From positions 72,774,001 to 72,838,000 of the forward strand of contig NC_091262.1 of the NCBI RefSeq assembly GCF_042477335.2: DNA of 64,000 bases. The letters run 5' to 3'. Below are positions 55,206 to 64,000 of this stretch, piece after piece. The position numbers and the translations under genes were made by a program. The notes beneath the pieces were generated by a model. That model worked only from the letters and a program-made list of their open reading frames with translations. It did not search any database and had not been told where the DNA came from. Numbering within the stretch: position 1 is the first letter of the stretch; the number at the start of each line of letters is the position of its first letter. The DNA comes from Ovis canadensis. Its lineage: Eukaryota; Chordata; Mammalia; Artiodactyla; Bovidae.

Positions 55206-56000
55206 TACATTAGAATAAGAGTATAATGATATATAAATAAGATTGCTCTTCCTAGTCTCTTTAACCTCTCCAGAAATTGCTTAATTTTAGAGAAAAAATG
55301 TATCCTGTGGTACTAGCTGCTCTGAGGTAGGTGTGGATCTGAAGGTGAGGGTCCGCCGGGCTTTGAGATCTGGGACAAATAACACTTGTCCCTCAGCTTT
55401 CCAGTCTCTCACTTGGACGTGAGAGATGAGATGCAAAGAGATTTCAACAAAAGCTAATTATGCACAGTGCCTGGCGTGATGATAAGGACTTCATATTTAG
55501 ATTGCATGTGCGCATGTGCATAAAACACTTACATATCACACCTGGCAGCAATCCATAGGTGTGTATACGAATGCCATGATGCCTCAGGGTAACAACTTTT
55601 CTTCTTTTAAGATATCAGTCTCTTCGTCTATAAAATGGGACCATCAGTCTTAGCCCCATCAGCTTCATCCAGGTGAGCAGGTCAAAGGAGATACTGGATG
55701 TGAATACCTCTGGAGACCCAGAGAGCACTGTACCAATGTGAGGAAGACTGAGTTCATTTGCTGAATTAGGAGCATGGTTAGGAGGGAGGCGTGTAACTTT
55801 ACTGGTTCTTTTGGAAAAAATAAAAGACCTCCCTGCACTGGGATTCTTCTTGCGTTAACCCATGCCTTTTGGGACCTTCCAGAGGAAGGGAACTCATGTT
55901 CCTTAATTCAGTACTTTCCTTCAGGGTTCCTCCGAGTGAAGATCACAGTCCTCTTGCAGAAGAATCACTTGCTGAGGGAAGAAAGGAGAGGTTCTGAAAT
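55206..56000. other. Intergenic, no gene seen
   Basis: No repeat or exon recognised. Confidence 0.4.
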
Positions 56001-56105
56001 GCAGAGTCCCTGACTTACTTTTGTCCTAAATCAGAATCTCCTGGGGTGAGTGCAGGGCACCTCCATGTTAAACAAAGTCCCCAGGGAGTTGTCATGGGCA
56101 GCGAA
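56000..56105 (+). mobile_element. MER5-like DNA transposon fragment
   Basis: CAGAGTCCCTGACTTACTTT, AATCAGAATCTCCTGGGGTG, TAAACAAAGTCCCCAGGGAG. Confidence 0.4.
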
Positions 56106-56144
56106 GCTGTAAAACCCTTCTTTGAAAGAACCTCAACAAGTAGC

Positions 56145-56329
56145 TCAGACGGTAAAGAATCTGCCTGCAATGCAGGAGACCCGGATTCAATCCCTGGGTT
56201 GGCAAGATCCCCTGGAGAAGGGAATGGCAACTGACTCCAATATTCTTGCCTGGAGCATTCCATGGACAGAGGAGCTTGGTGGGCTACAATCCAAGTGTCA
56301 GGCATACAGATCGACTAACATTTTCACTT
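56145..56329 (+). mobile_element. Bov-tA SINE with 12-bp duplication
   Basis: Forward copy with a clipped head (TCAGACGGTAAAGAATCTGC), between TCAACAAGTAGC at 56133-56144 and 56330-56341. Confidence 0.88.
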
Positions 56330-56720
56330 TCAACAAGTAGCATTAAAATAGGACAGACAATAAATTCTCCATCACTGGAGGTATTCAAGCAGAAGCATCC
56401 AGGCTTCAGAGGGCAGATGCTGACTGAGTGCCTGCTATGTCAAGCCATCAGGGGAGGCTTCCCGGATGCTGAGCAGAGTGGGTCTGGGAGTGATTGAAGC
56501 TGTGATTCCCAGTTGGAGATTCCACACTGGGTATATGCTGTCTCACCTCCAAGGAGCATGTGATTCTCAAGACTGCTGTAGTGTCACCCTGAGCTCTTCC
56601 ACCCAGGCCTCAAGCTTCCCCTGGGTCTGCTTTTTTACACACTCACGGATGGTTTGGGGGCCTCTGGCAATTGCTGGCTGGCCCCCAGGCCCAGGCCACT
56701 GATCTTCTGCTGCCCATGAT

Positions 56721-56828
56721 CAGAGGGAGCTGGGTATCCTGCTCAGGAAGACCGAGCAACAGATCCTGGAAGCCCTCCTGCAACCTGGGCTCACCACTGT
56801 GATGAGGCTGATCCAGGCACTCCAGGAG
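56721..56828 (+). other. Exon-like open stretch of unknown identity
   Basis: Between ATGATCAG/ and GAG/GTAGGT lies a 108-nt open stretch coding RELGILLRKTEQQILEALLQ and PGLTTVMRLIQALQE, an amphipathic helix-like pattern. I do not recognise the protein. It could be chance, a decayed exon, or part of a non-coding RNA. Confidence 0.2.
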
Positions 56829-56989
56829 GTAGGTGCTGTTGGGTGCTGGATCCCAAGAAAGAACATGCCCAAGGCCAAAGAGATGATTACTGGGGAGAAG
56901 GGAATGTTCTATCCAGACGCAGCCATGGTCAATGGTCTATAGAGGCTGAAGGCAAAGCCTATGTTGCTCTTGGAGATTTTGTGGCTGTC

Positions 56990-57270
56990 CAGGAGAAGGT
57001 AATGGCAACCCACTCCAGTACTCTTGCCTGGAAAATCCCATGGACGGAGGAGCCTAGAAGGCTGCAGTCCATGAGGTCGCTGAGAGTTGGACATGACTGA
57101 GCAACTTCACTTTGACTTTTTACTTTCATGCATTGGAGAAGGAAATGGCAACCCACTCCAGTATTCTTGCCTGGAGAATCCCAGGGATGGGGGAGCCTGG
57201 TGGGCTGCTGTCTATGGGGTTGCACAGAGTCGGACACGACTGAAGTGACTTAGCAGCAGCAGTAGCAGGG
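56990..57270 (+). mobile_element. Dimeric Bov-tA-type SINE
   Basis: Two forward monomers: CCAGGAGAAGGTAATGGCAA to GAGCAACTTCACTTTGAC, then TTGGAGAAGGAAATGGCAAC to AAGTGACTTAGCAGCAGCAG. Confidence 0.88.
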
Positions 57271-57459
57271 CTGTCCTGGGAGCTGAGGTTAGTATGATCA
57301 GAATTTCTTGGTTAACCAGGGCCAGACAGTGAGCCACAGTCAAGAGCACAGTGACCAGTGGCAACCGCTGAGGGCCCTTCATGCTCAGGGGTCCTTGGTC
57401 TGGAAGTGGAAGCAGGAAAGGAGACAACAGTAATGGTCATCAGTGATATTCCTGGAAGG

Positions 57460-57640
57460 TCTGCTCTGTGCCAGGCACTGTGCAAATGTCTCATGATCCT
57501 GACCTCTTTTCATTTTTACCAGTCATTGGTGGTGAGCACTATTTTCACACTGCCATTTAATAGAGAAGAAAAGGGAGTCTCAGGAAGGTGAGGGGGCTGC
57601 CCAAAGCCCAGCAGCTGGTAGGTGGTGGAGTCAGGACTGA
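57460..57640 (+). mobile_element. MIR SINE
   Basis: GCTCTGTGCCAGGCACTGTG, ATAGAGAAGAAAAGGGAGTC, GCAGCTGGTAGGTGGTGGAG: nearly full MIR order. Confidence 0.75.
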
Positions 57641-58559
57641 GCCCAGAGTCCGGCAGGGACCGATTCCTGACCGGGTGAGAGGATCACGATGCAGACAGCC
57701 GGTCTGAACAGAAGGCCAGGCACCTTGTGCACCTGCTGGAGTGCCCTGACCTCCCTGTGCATGTAAGCTCTCTTTCCCCACCCCGAGGTGGGGATCCAGC
57801 TTCCTCCACACTGGTCCCTGGAATCCAGAGGCATCACAGGACTCAAGTCAGCTGCGTCTCTTCCAGCTGCGTCCCCTGGCCTGGGAGGGGCCTTCTGCCC
57901 TCTCCAGATGGTGCACAAGCCCCTCCCCACCCCACCGCTTCCTAGGTTCACATACAGAGCATCAGTCTCATCAGGCACCCTCAGAGCCCCTCCTCCAGCT
58001 GACCCCTCCTCAAATCCTCTTATCCCAGAGCCTGACCTTGGGTGATTGACTTAGCCCATCTGAGACTGGTTTCTCATCCCTGGTATTGAACTTGCAGGAA
58101 GCTCCCGAGGGGCGGGGGTTGGGGGGAGGCTTGGGGGGGGGAGATACAGAAAGAGTGTCCTGTGCAGGTGAGTCCTGGAGACCTGGGCTCAGCTCCAGGC
58201 TCCACTGCTGCACAGGGACCCCGCCACCTTCCTCAGATCACCCAACCACTCTGGGCTGCTTGGTCCTTTCTGTAGGGTGATGTCAGAATCCCTCATCCCA
58301 GGGCTGTAGGAAATCAAAGTGATCATGCACTGGGGACCCTGCCCAGGACCTAGCTCAGGGCAGGCCCCCAGGAGGCAGCAGGCTTTATTCCCCTGGTGGA
58401 CCTGAGGCCATGTCCTGCCTAGTGATTATGACTCGGTAGGTCTTGGAAACCAGAATCTATGTCAGTAAGGGCCTGAGCTGACCCTTCAGTCCATGGAACC
58501 AGCCTTTGTCACCCTCTGATGATACTCTCTGGTGTGTCAGCCTCTATCACAAATCAGAT
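57641..58559. other. Intergenic, no recognised gene
   Basis: One frame near 57680-57765 reads SRSEQKARHLVHLLECPDLP ahead of a GTAAGC donor-like site. Homology is not recognised. GC-rich G runs at 58105-58142. Confidence 0.3.
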
Positions 58560-58990
58560 TTGTTTATTTCTTGCTGGAGACCCTTGATGGCCCCCAGATC
58601 TCTGAGAAAAAAAATCCACACTCCTCACCACAACCTTGAGGCCCCACATGATCTGCCCTTGCCAACCTTCCGCCCTCTCCTCTGACCATCCTTCCCCTCC
58701 CTCCCTCTACTTTAACCACCCTTGCTTTCCTGCTGTTCTAGAATGTAAGTGGCTTCCTGCCTCAGGACCTTTGCGCTTGCTGTCAGCTGCTAGACCTGCC
58801 TTTCCCCAGCCCATTGCATGGCACACTCCCTTACTCCACTCATTCTCTGCTCACAGGTCACCTTCTCAGAGAGTCCCCACCTCTGTCCTCACTGCCTCTG
58901 TCCTCACCTCTCTACCCTGCTTCAGTTTTTTTTTCTGCTCATCTGACACCATATGACCATATGGCTTCCTCACTAGAGGGTAAGCTGTTT
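58560..58990. mobile_element. L2 LINE 3' region
   Basis: GCCCCACATGATCTGCCCTT, CTTCCTGCCTCAGGACCTTT, CACAGGTCACCTTCTCAGAG is the usual L2 word order. A T-run lies at 58926-58933. Confidence 0.6.
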
Positions 58991-59519
58991 GAGGGCAGAG
59001 GCCTGCCTGTGTCCTCCGCAGCTCAGTTCCTAGTGCTCTGCATGGAGTGGACATTCAAACACTATCTGTTCAAAGAACTAGCGGTCCATGGGCATCCTTC
59101 AGAAAACCCCATTCTAGGGTCTCAGCCCTTCTCCTGGAGCACAAGCAACAGCCCTGCTCCTTGGAGACCCCTCCCCAACCCCTGACCATCCTGGCTCCCT
59201 TGTCACAGTCCTGCCTGGCCCCTCTGGAATTGGATTAATTATTGACAGAATTGATCATGATCACGCCTCTCCACTGTGCGTCTGGTTTCCCAGGTGTCCT
59301 TGGCCAATCCTTAACTCTTATAAACTTGAGTTCTCTTGTCTTTAAAGAGAAAAAACAGCTAAAACTCAGCCTCTAGGAAAGGCTTTTCTGTCAATGTTTG
59401 TGTCCCTATCAGTTATTCATGGGCAGAGATGACACCAGTCTCTATATGCCCATTTGTCTGATAATCTGCTTTGGTGAATATCATAGCCAGATTGAAAATT
59501 TTATGATTTTATTCTCTTT
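58991..59519. other. Intergenic, no gene seen
   Basis: No exon recognised. The right part is AT-rich ahead of the BovB. Confidence 0.4.
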
Positions 59520-60520
59520 TCTGCCTCCTGAGAAATCTGTATGCAGATCAAGAAGCAACAGTTAGAACAGGACATGGATCAACAGACTGGTTCCAAATTG
59601 GGAAAGGAGTACATCAAGGCTGTATATTGTCGCCCTGCTTATTTAAATTATATATGCAGAATATACCATGTGAAATGCCGGGCTGGATGAAGCACAGCTG
59701 GAATCAAGATTGCCGGGAGAAGTATCGATAACCTCAGATATGCAGATAACACCATCCTTATGGCAGAAAGTGAAGAAGAACTGAAGAGTCTCTGATGAAA
59801 GTGAAAGAGGAGAGTGAAAAAGTTGGCTTAAAACTCAACATTCAAAAAACTAAGATCATGGCATCTGGTCCCATCACTTCATGGCAAATAGATGGGGAAA
59901 CAATGGAAACAGTGACAAACTTTATTATCTTGGGTTCCAAAATCACTGCAGATGGTGACTACAGCCATGAAATTAAAAAGCACTTACTCCTTGGAGGAAA
60001 AGCTATGACAAACTTAGACAGCATATTAAAAAGTAGAGACATTACTTTGTTGACAAAGGTATATCTAGTCAAGGCTATGGCTTTTCCAGTGGTCATGTAT
60101 GGACGTGAGAGTTGGACTATAAAGAAAACTGAGCGCCGAAGAATTGGTGCTTTTGAACTCTGGTGTTGGAGAAGGCTCTTGAGAGTCCCTTGGACTGCAA
60201 GAAGATCCAACCAGTGCATCCTAAAAGAGATCAGTCCTGGTGTGTTCATTGGAAGGACTGATGTTGAAGCTGAAACTTCAATACGCTGGCCACCTGATGC
60301 AAAGAGTGGACTCATTGGAAAAGACCCTGATGCTGGGAAAGATTGAGGGCAGGAGGAGAAGGGGACAACAGAGGATGAGATGGGTGGATGGCATCACCGA
60401 CTCAATGGACATGGGTTTGGGTGGACTCTGGCAGTTGGTGATGGACAGGGAGGCCTGAAGTGCTGTGGTTCATGGGTTGCAAAGAGTCGGACATGACTGA
60501 GTGACTAAATTGAACTGAGT
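59520..60520 (+). mobile_element. BovB LINE fragment, about 1 kb, sense
   Basis: Covers the reverse-transcriptase end and the 3' tail. The catalytic box reads YADN (59739-59750) instead of YADD. A long open part at 59795-60346 codes [19 protein letters not shown] and [19 protein letters not shown]. The frame then shifts, and the hallmark LQYAGHLMQRVDSLEKTLML continues in another frame. 5'-truncated and dead. Confidence 0.93.
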
Positions 60521-60594
60521 GTGTCAGCATGCCTAGGGCCCCCAAGCCACAGAGCTCTCCGAGCTTGGAGAGACGCTTATCCATTCCCCTGTTG

Positions 60595-60960
60595 ATTCAC
60601 TCCTTCAACAAATACTCGGCAATCAGGACACGAGGGACTAGCAGCCTGGATCCAGCGTGGAAAGAGCTCACCATCTTCCACCTGTGATGGAAATGTGAAG
60701 CCCTGATTATGGGTCCATGAGCAATGGCAGTCAGAGGAGGCCTAGACAGGAGAGCATGCATAAAGCGAGCAGGAAGGGAGTTTCTGGAAGGCTTTCTGAA
60801 GGAGGTGGCCTCTGAGCTGAGATGGGGAGATGGATCAGGAGTGCACCAGAGAGGGGTATAGTCAGAGAGAAGAGCATGGTCATGGTCAAGGTCATGGAGG
60901 TAGGATGAGCTGGCACCACACAGCTTGTTGCCCACGTGTGCAGCTCTTGGAGCACGAGGG
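60595..60960 (+). mobile_element. L2-like LINE remnant
   Basis: TTCACTCCTTCAACAAATAC, GGAAGGCTTTCTGAAGGAGG, AGCATGGTCATGGTCAAGGT; weak match. Confidence 0.4.
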
Positions 60961-61389
60961 AACACGTGTTCTTTGAGGAGATGACCTGTGGCCAACTCAC
61001 CAAGCTGAGTGGGGACCAGGACTCCAGCCCCACCTGCAGTTCCACACTCACCTCAAGTTGAAATCTTTGCCTGAATCTTAGAGGAGCTGGGGATAGACAG
61101 CAGATCACCAGGGCCGTTGGCACAGAAGCTTGTCCCTGTCGGGGGAAAGTGACAGGCTAGTCTTCTGAGATAATACGGACTGTTCCAAGGCTCCTCTGGC
61201 CCGTTACCCACCCTCAGAACCACCATCAGTAAGGTGAACAACCCTCAGAGAGGAGTGTGTAGGTATCCATACATGGAGGAGAAACAGTTGTGGGCGTGGG
61301 AGGTGCTGTGACTGGGGTTGAAGCCCTAGGCTGAGGCTCAGGTGTTTGGGTCTGACTCTCTGAGTCTCAGTTTCCTCCTTTGCCCCCTG
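60961..61389. other. Intergenic, no gene seen
   Basis: Nothing recognised in this stretch. Confidence 0.4.
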
Positions 61390-61985
61390 GCCACCCAAGA
61401 TTGCCACTGAGAAACAGAGAATTTCCTGCCATATCAGTAAACAAGGATGTCACAGTTGTCAGTGACTGCAGCTGTCCAGTATGAGCCCTAAGGGCACTCA
61501 GGAAGAACATCTGCAGGATGTGGCAGCCATCAGACGCAGATGCAGCCACTCCCTATGGTGAGCCGCAAGGGAGCTGAGGATGTGAAAACACAGGATATTG
61601 GCCTCATATAGCTGAGATGCATATGGGAAAGTGAACCTAGACTCTTGCCTCTTTCCATACATAGTAAAGTGCTAGATTCCTTAACTTGAGATATCTGGTT
61701 TTCTTTAATTCACAAAACTGCCAAAATATTTTTGATGTTCAGAATACCTGCCTTTTGTTGCAAATTTCCATATAACCTGACACCCCCTTCAAGTCAATAT
61801 CATGAAGCTGAAACCAGAGATGTTGATAGAGATTCGTTACACCAAGGAAGGCTGAGCTCATTGGAGCCATGCTCCTGGGTCATTCTCTCCTCTGGGACAC
61901 CTCCTGCTGTGACACTGTGCCTGTCACAGGAGTGCAGCCCAGGCCAACGATCTAGCCTCCAAGAAGCTTGAGTTATGACTGTCTC
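61390..61985 (-). mobile_element. Ruminant LTR-type fossil, copy 2 of an inverted pair
   Basis: Reverse complement of the 53285-54090 repeat: CCTGCCATATCAGTAAACAA and TAGATTCCTTAACTTGAGAT align with it in order. Solo, non-coding, broken, diverged from copy 1. Confidence 0.55.
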
Positions 61986-62687
61986 AGATGTCACAATAGT
62001 TTATTTGTTTTGGCTGGAGTGGTTTTCCGTGGTAAATACAAATCAATAAAACTTTCAACTTCAATGCAGCACGAACAGAAAAGTTAACATGTACTCAACA
62101 GAAAGCATGTTTGCAAAACTTTTGCAACTCAAAAGCCTGGTCCTTTCTGAGCTGACTTGATGGCAGGGATGGCACACATGTGGCTTCCAGACTGAGCACA
62201 GAGTCAGGTTGAACATGGTTTAATGATATTGCACCAGACTTCATTTTCTCCCAACTTTATTCTGACTTCTCATCTACTGTCTGGACATAAACACCCACAG
62301 TCTCACTTTTCCTTGACTTCTTAGGAATCTTCAAGTTTTTCTCTTGATGGGAGGGCACAGCAGGGGCTGTGATGAGATGTATGGTTTCATTCCTTCCCTC
62401 TTTCATCTTTCATTTGTTCACTATTGTGCACCCACTTCATGCTGAGGATGCATTAAAGACTGAGAAACAAAGCACAATCTCTCCCGCAAAGATTTTTTTG
62501 CTTCACATTTTTATTATGGAGAAATTAAGATATATATAAAAATAGAGAGGATGACATAATGAATCTCACATACTTATCAGCAGCTTCAGTCATTACCAAC
62601 ATGGGCCGATAAAATTTTTCCTGCCTCCTAAACCTTTTCCTCTTTTGGGTTGTCTGAAGAAAATTTTACATACTTTGTCATTTTTTT
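61986..62687. other. Intergenic, AT-rich, no gene seen
   Basis: No recognised exon; diverged repeat material is possible. Confidence 0.4.
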
Positions 62688-64000
62688 GTTGTTCAGTTGT
62701 TCAGACATGTTTAATTCTTTGAGACCCCATGGACTGCAGCACACCAGACCTCCCCGTCCATCACCAACTACCTGAGTTTACTCAAACTCATGTCCCTCAA
62801 GTCGGTGATGCCATCCAACCATCTCATCCTCTGTCATCCCCTTCTCCTCCTGCCTTCAATCTTTCCCAGCATCAGGGTCTTTTCCAATGAGTCAGTTATT
62901 CGCATCAGGTGGCAGAAGTATTGGAGTTTCAGCTTCAGCATCAGTCCTTCCAATGAATATTCAGGACTGATTTTCTTTAGGATGGACTGGTTTGATTTCC
63001 TTGCAGTCCAAGGGGCTCTCAAGAGTCTTCTCCAACACCACAGTTTAAAAGCATCAATTCTTCGGTGCTCAGCTTTCTTTATTGTCCAACTATCACATCA
63101 ATACATGACTACTACTACTGGAAAAACCATAGCTTTGACTAGACAGGCCTTTGTTGCCAAGGTAATGTCTCTGCTTTTTAATATGCTATCTAGGTTGGTC
63201 ATAAATTTTCTTCCAAAGAGCAAGTGTCTTTTCATTTCACGGCTGCAGTTATGATCTGCAGTCATTCTGGAGCCCAATAAAATAAAGCCTGTCATGGTTT
63301 CCACTGTTTCCCCATCTATTTGCCATGAAGTGATGGGACCAGATGCCATGATCTTCGTTTTTTGAATGTTGAGTTTTAAGCCAACTTTTTGCTTCCCTGG
63401 TGGTTCAGAGGGTAAAGCGTCTGCCTGCAATGCAGGAGACCTGGGTTTGATTCCTGAGTCAGGAAGATCCCCTGGAGAAGGAAATGGCAACCTACTCCGT
63501 ACCCTTACCTGGAAAATCCCATGTATGGAGAAGCCTGGTAGGCTACAGTCCATGGGGTTGCAAAGAGTCAGACATGACTGAGTGACTTCACTCACTCACT
63601 CACTCATTTTGAGTCTCTTCTTTTACTTTAATCAAAGAGGGTCTTTAGTTCTTCTTCACTTTCTGCCATAAGGGTGGTATCATCTGCATATCTGAGGTTA
63701 TTGATATTTCTCCCAGCAATCTTGACTCCAGCTTGTGCTTCATCCAGCCTGGCATTTCTCATCATGTACTCTGCATATATTTAAATAAGCAGGGTGACAA
63801 TATACAGCCTTGACATACACCTTTCCTGATTTGGAACCAGTCTGTTGTTCCATGTCCAGTTCTAACTGTTGCTTCTTGACCTGCATACAGATTTCTCAGG
63901 ATGCAGGTAAGACGGTCTGGTATTCCCATCTATTGAAGAATTTTCCACAGTTTATTGTGATCCACACAAAGGCTTTGGCATAGTCAATAAAGCAGAAGGA
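62688..64000 (-). mobile_element. BovB LINE, 3' part, running off the window, with nested Bov-tA
   Basis: The left end is the reverse 3' terminus (GTTGTTCAGTTGTTCAGACA). The complement codes for [20 protein letters not shown] and [19 protein letters not shown]. Beyond the SINE, an intact YADD box lies at 63679-63690. The right side continues past 64000, so the 5' extent is unknown. Confidence 0.93.
63392..63600 (+). mobile_element. Bov-tA SINE inserted in BovB
   Basis: Forward full-length copy: GCTTCCCTGGTGGTTCAGAG to CAGACATGACTGAGTGACTT and an ACTCACTCACTCACTC tail. It splits the BovB reading at the AAGCCAACTTTTT codons. Confidence 0.93.

Noticed and set aside
52000-64000. Search for a further SERPINA3 or SERPINA13-like exon
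   Set aside because: None of the strong serpin words (FSPLSIS, FILPD, FNRPF or LGKV) appears in this stretch on either strand among the readings I made.

Overview
This is a stretch of ruminant nuclear DNA, cattle or a close relative. The evidence is the dense load of Bov-tA SINEs, BovB (RTE-type) LINE fragments, an L1_BT-type 3' end, CHR-type SINEs and several ruminant-looking LTR fossils, together with protein sequences close to bovine clade A serpins. I cannot separate Bos from buffalo, sheep or goat by reading alone.

The backbone is part of the clade A serpin cluster (the counterpart of human 14q32.1), with three serpin loci all on the + strand. (1) Positions 1-7162 hold a broken SERPINA4 (kallistatin) locus. 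Four coding exons are recognisable, with at least two frameshifts and two in-frame stops; its 5' part lies outside the window. (2) About 14530-27352 is an apparently intact SERPINA5 (protein C inhibitor) gene with coding exons at 22821-23427, 25017-25287, 25641-25788 and 26337-26525 (404 residues). A likely GC-rich promoter and non-coding first exon lie near 14.35-14.63 kb. (3) About 44230-51951 is an apparently intact SERPINA3 (antichymotrypsin/endopin-type) gene with a TATA-like box, a non-coding exon 1, coding exons at 46109-46742, 48959-49229, 50365-50515 and 51550-51741 (415 residues) and a poly(A) signal. The order A4-A5-A3 and the shared splice phases match the human cluster. The products are secreted protease inhibitors; they share ancestry and neighbourhood and are not an operon.

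Between and inside these genes nearly everything recognisable is repeat. There are about 20 Bov-tA SINEs, several with clear target-site duplications. Ten BovB pieces are present, the last running off the right edge. Older layers are MIR, L2, L1, MER20/MER5-type DNA transposons, MLT1-type LTR fossils and ruminant LTR fossils. Several are nested: L1_BT-type in MLT1, Bov-tA in MLT1, Bov-tA in MIR, MLT1 in L1, Bov-tA in BovB and Bov-tA in an LTR fossil.

From 52 to 64 kb I find no further serpin exon. There is a pair of inverted LTR-type copies and a weak pair of exon-like stretches of unknown meaning at 56.7-57.8 kb. No CRISPR array, operon, phage or other bacterial feature is present. I did not find a convincing new biological system. 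The points most worth a second look are the decay of SERPINA4, the reactive-loop residues of SERPINA5 and SERPINA3, the minisatellite at the putative SERPINA5 promoter, and a 256-bp tandem duplication at 29.8-30.3 kb.
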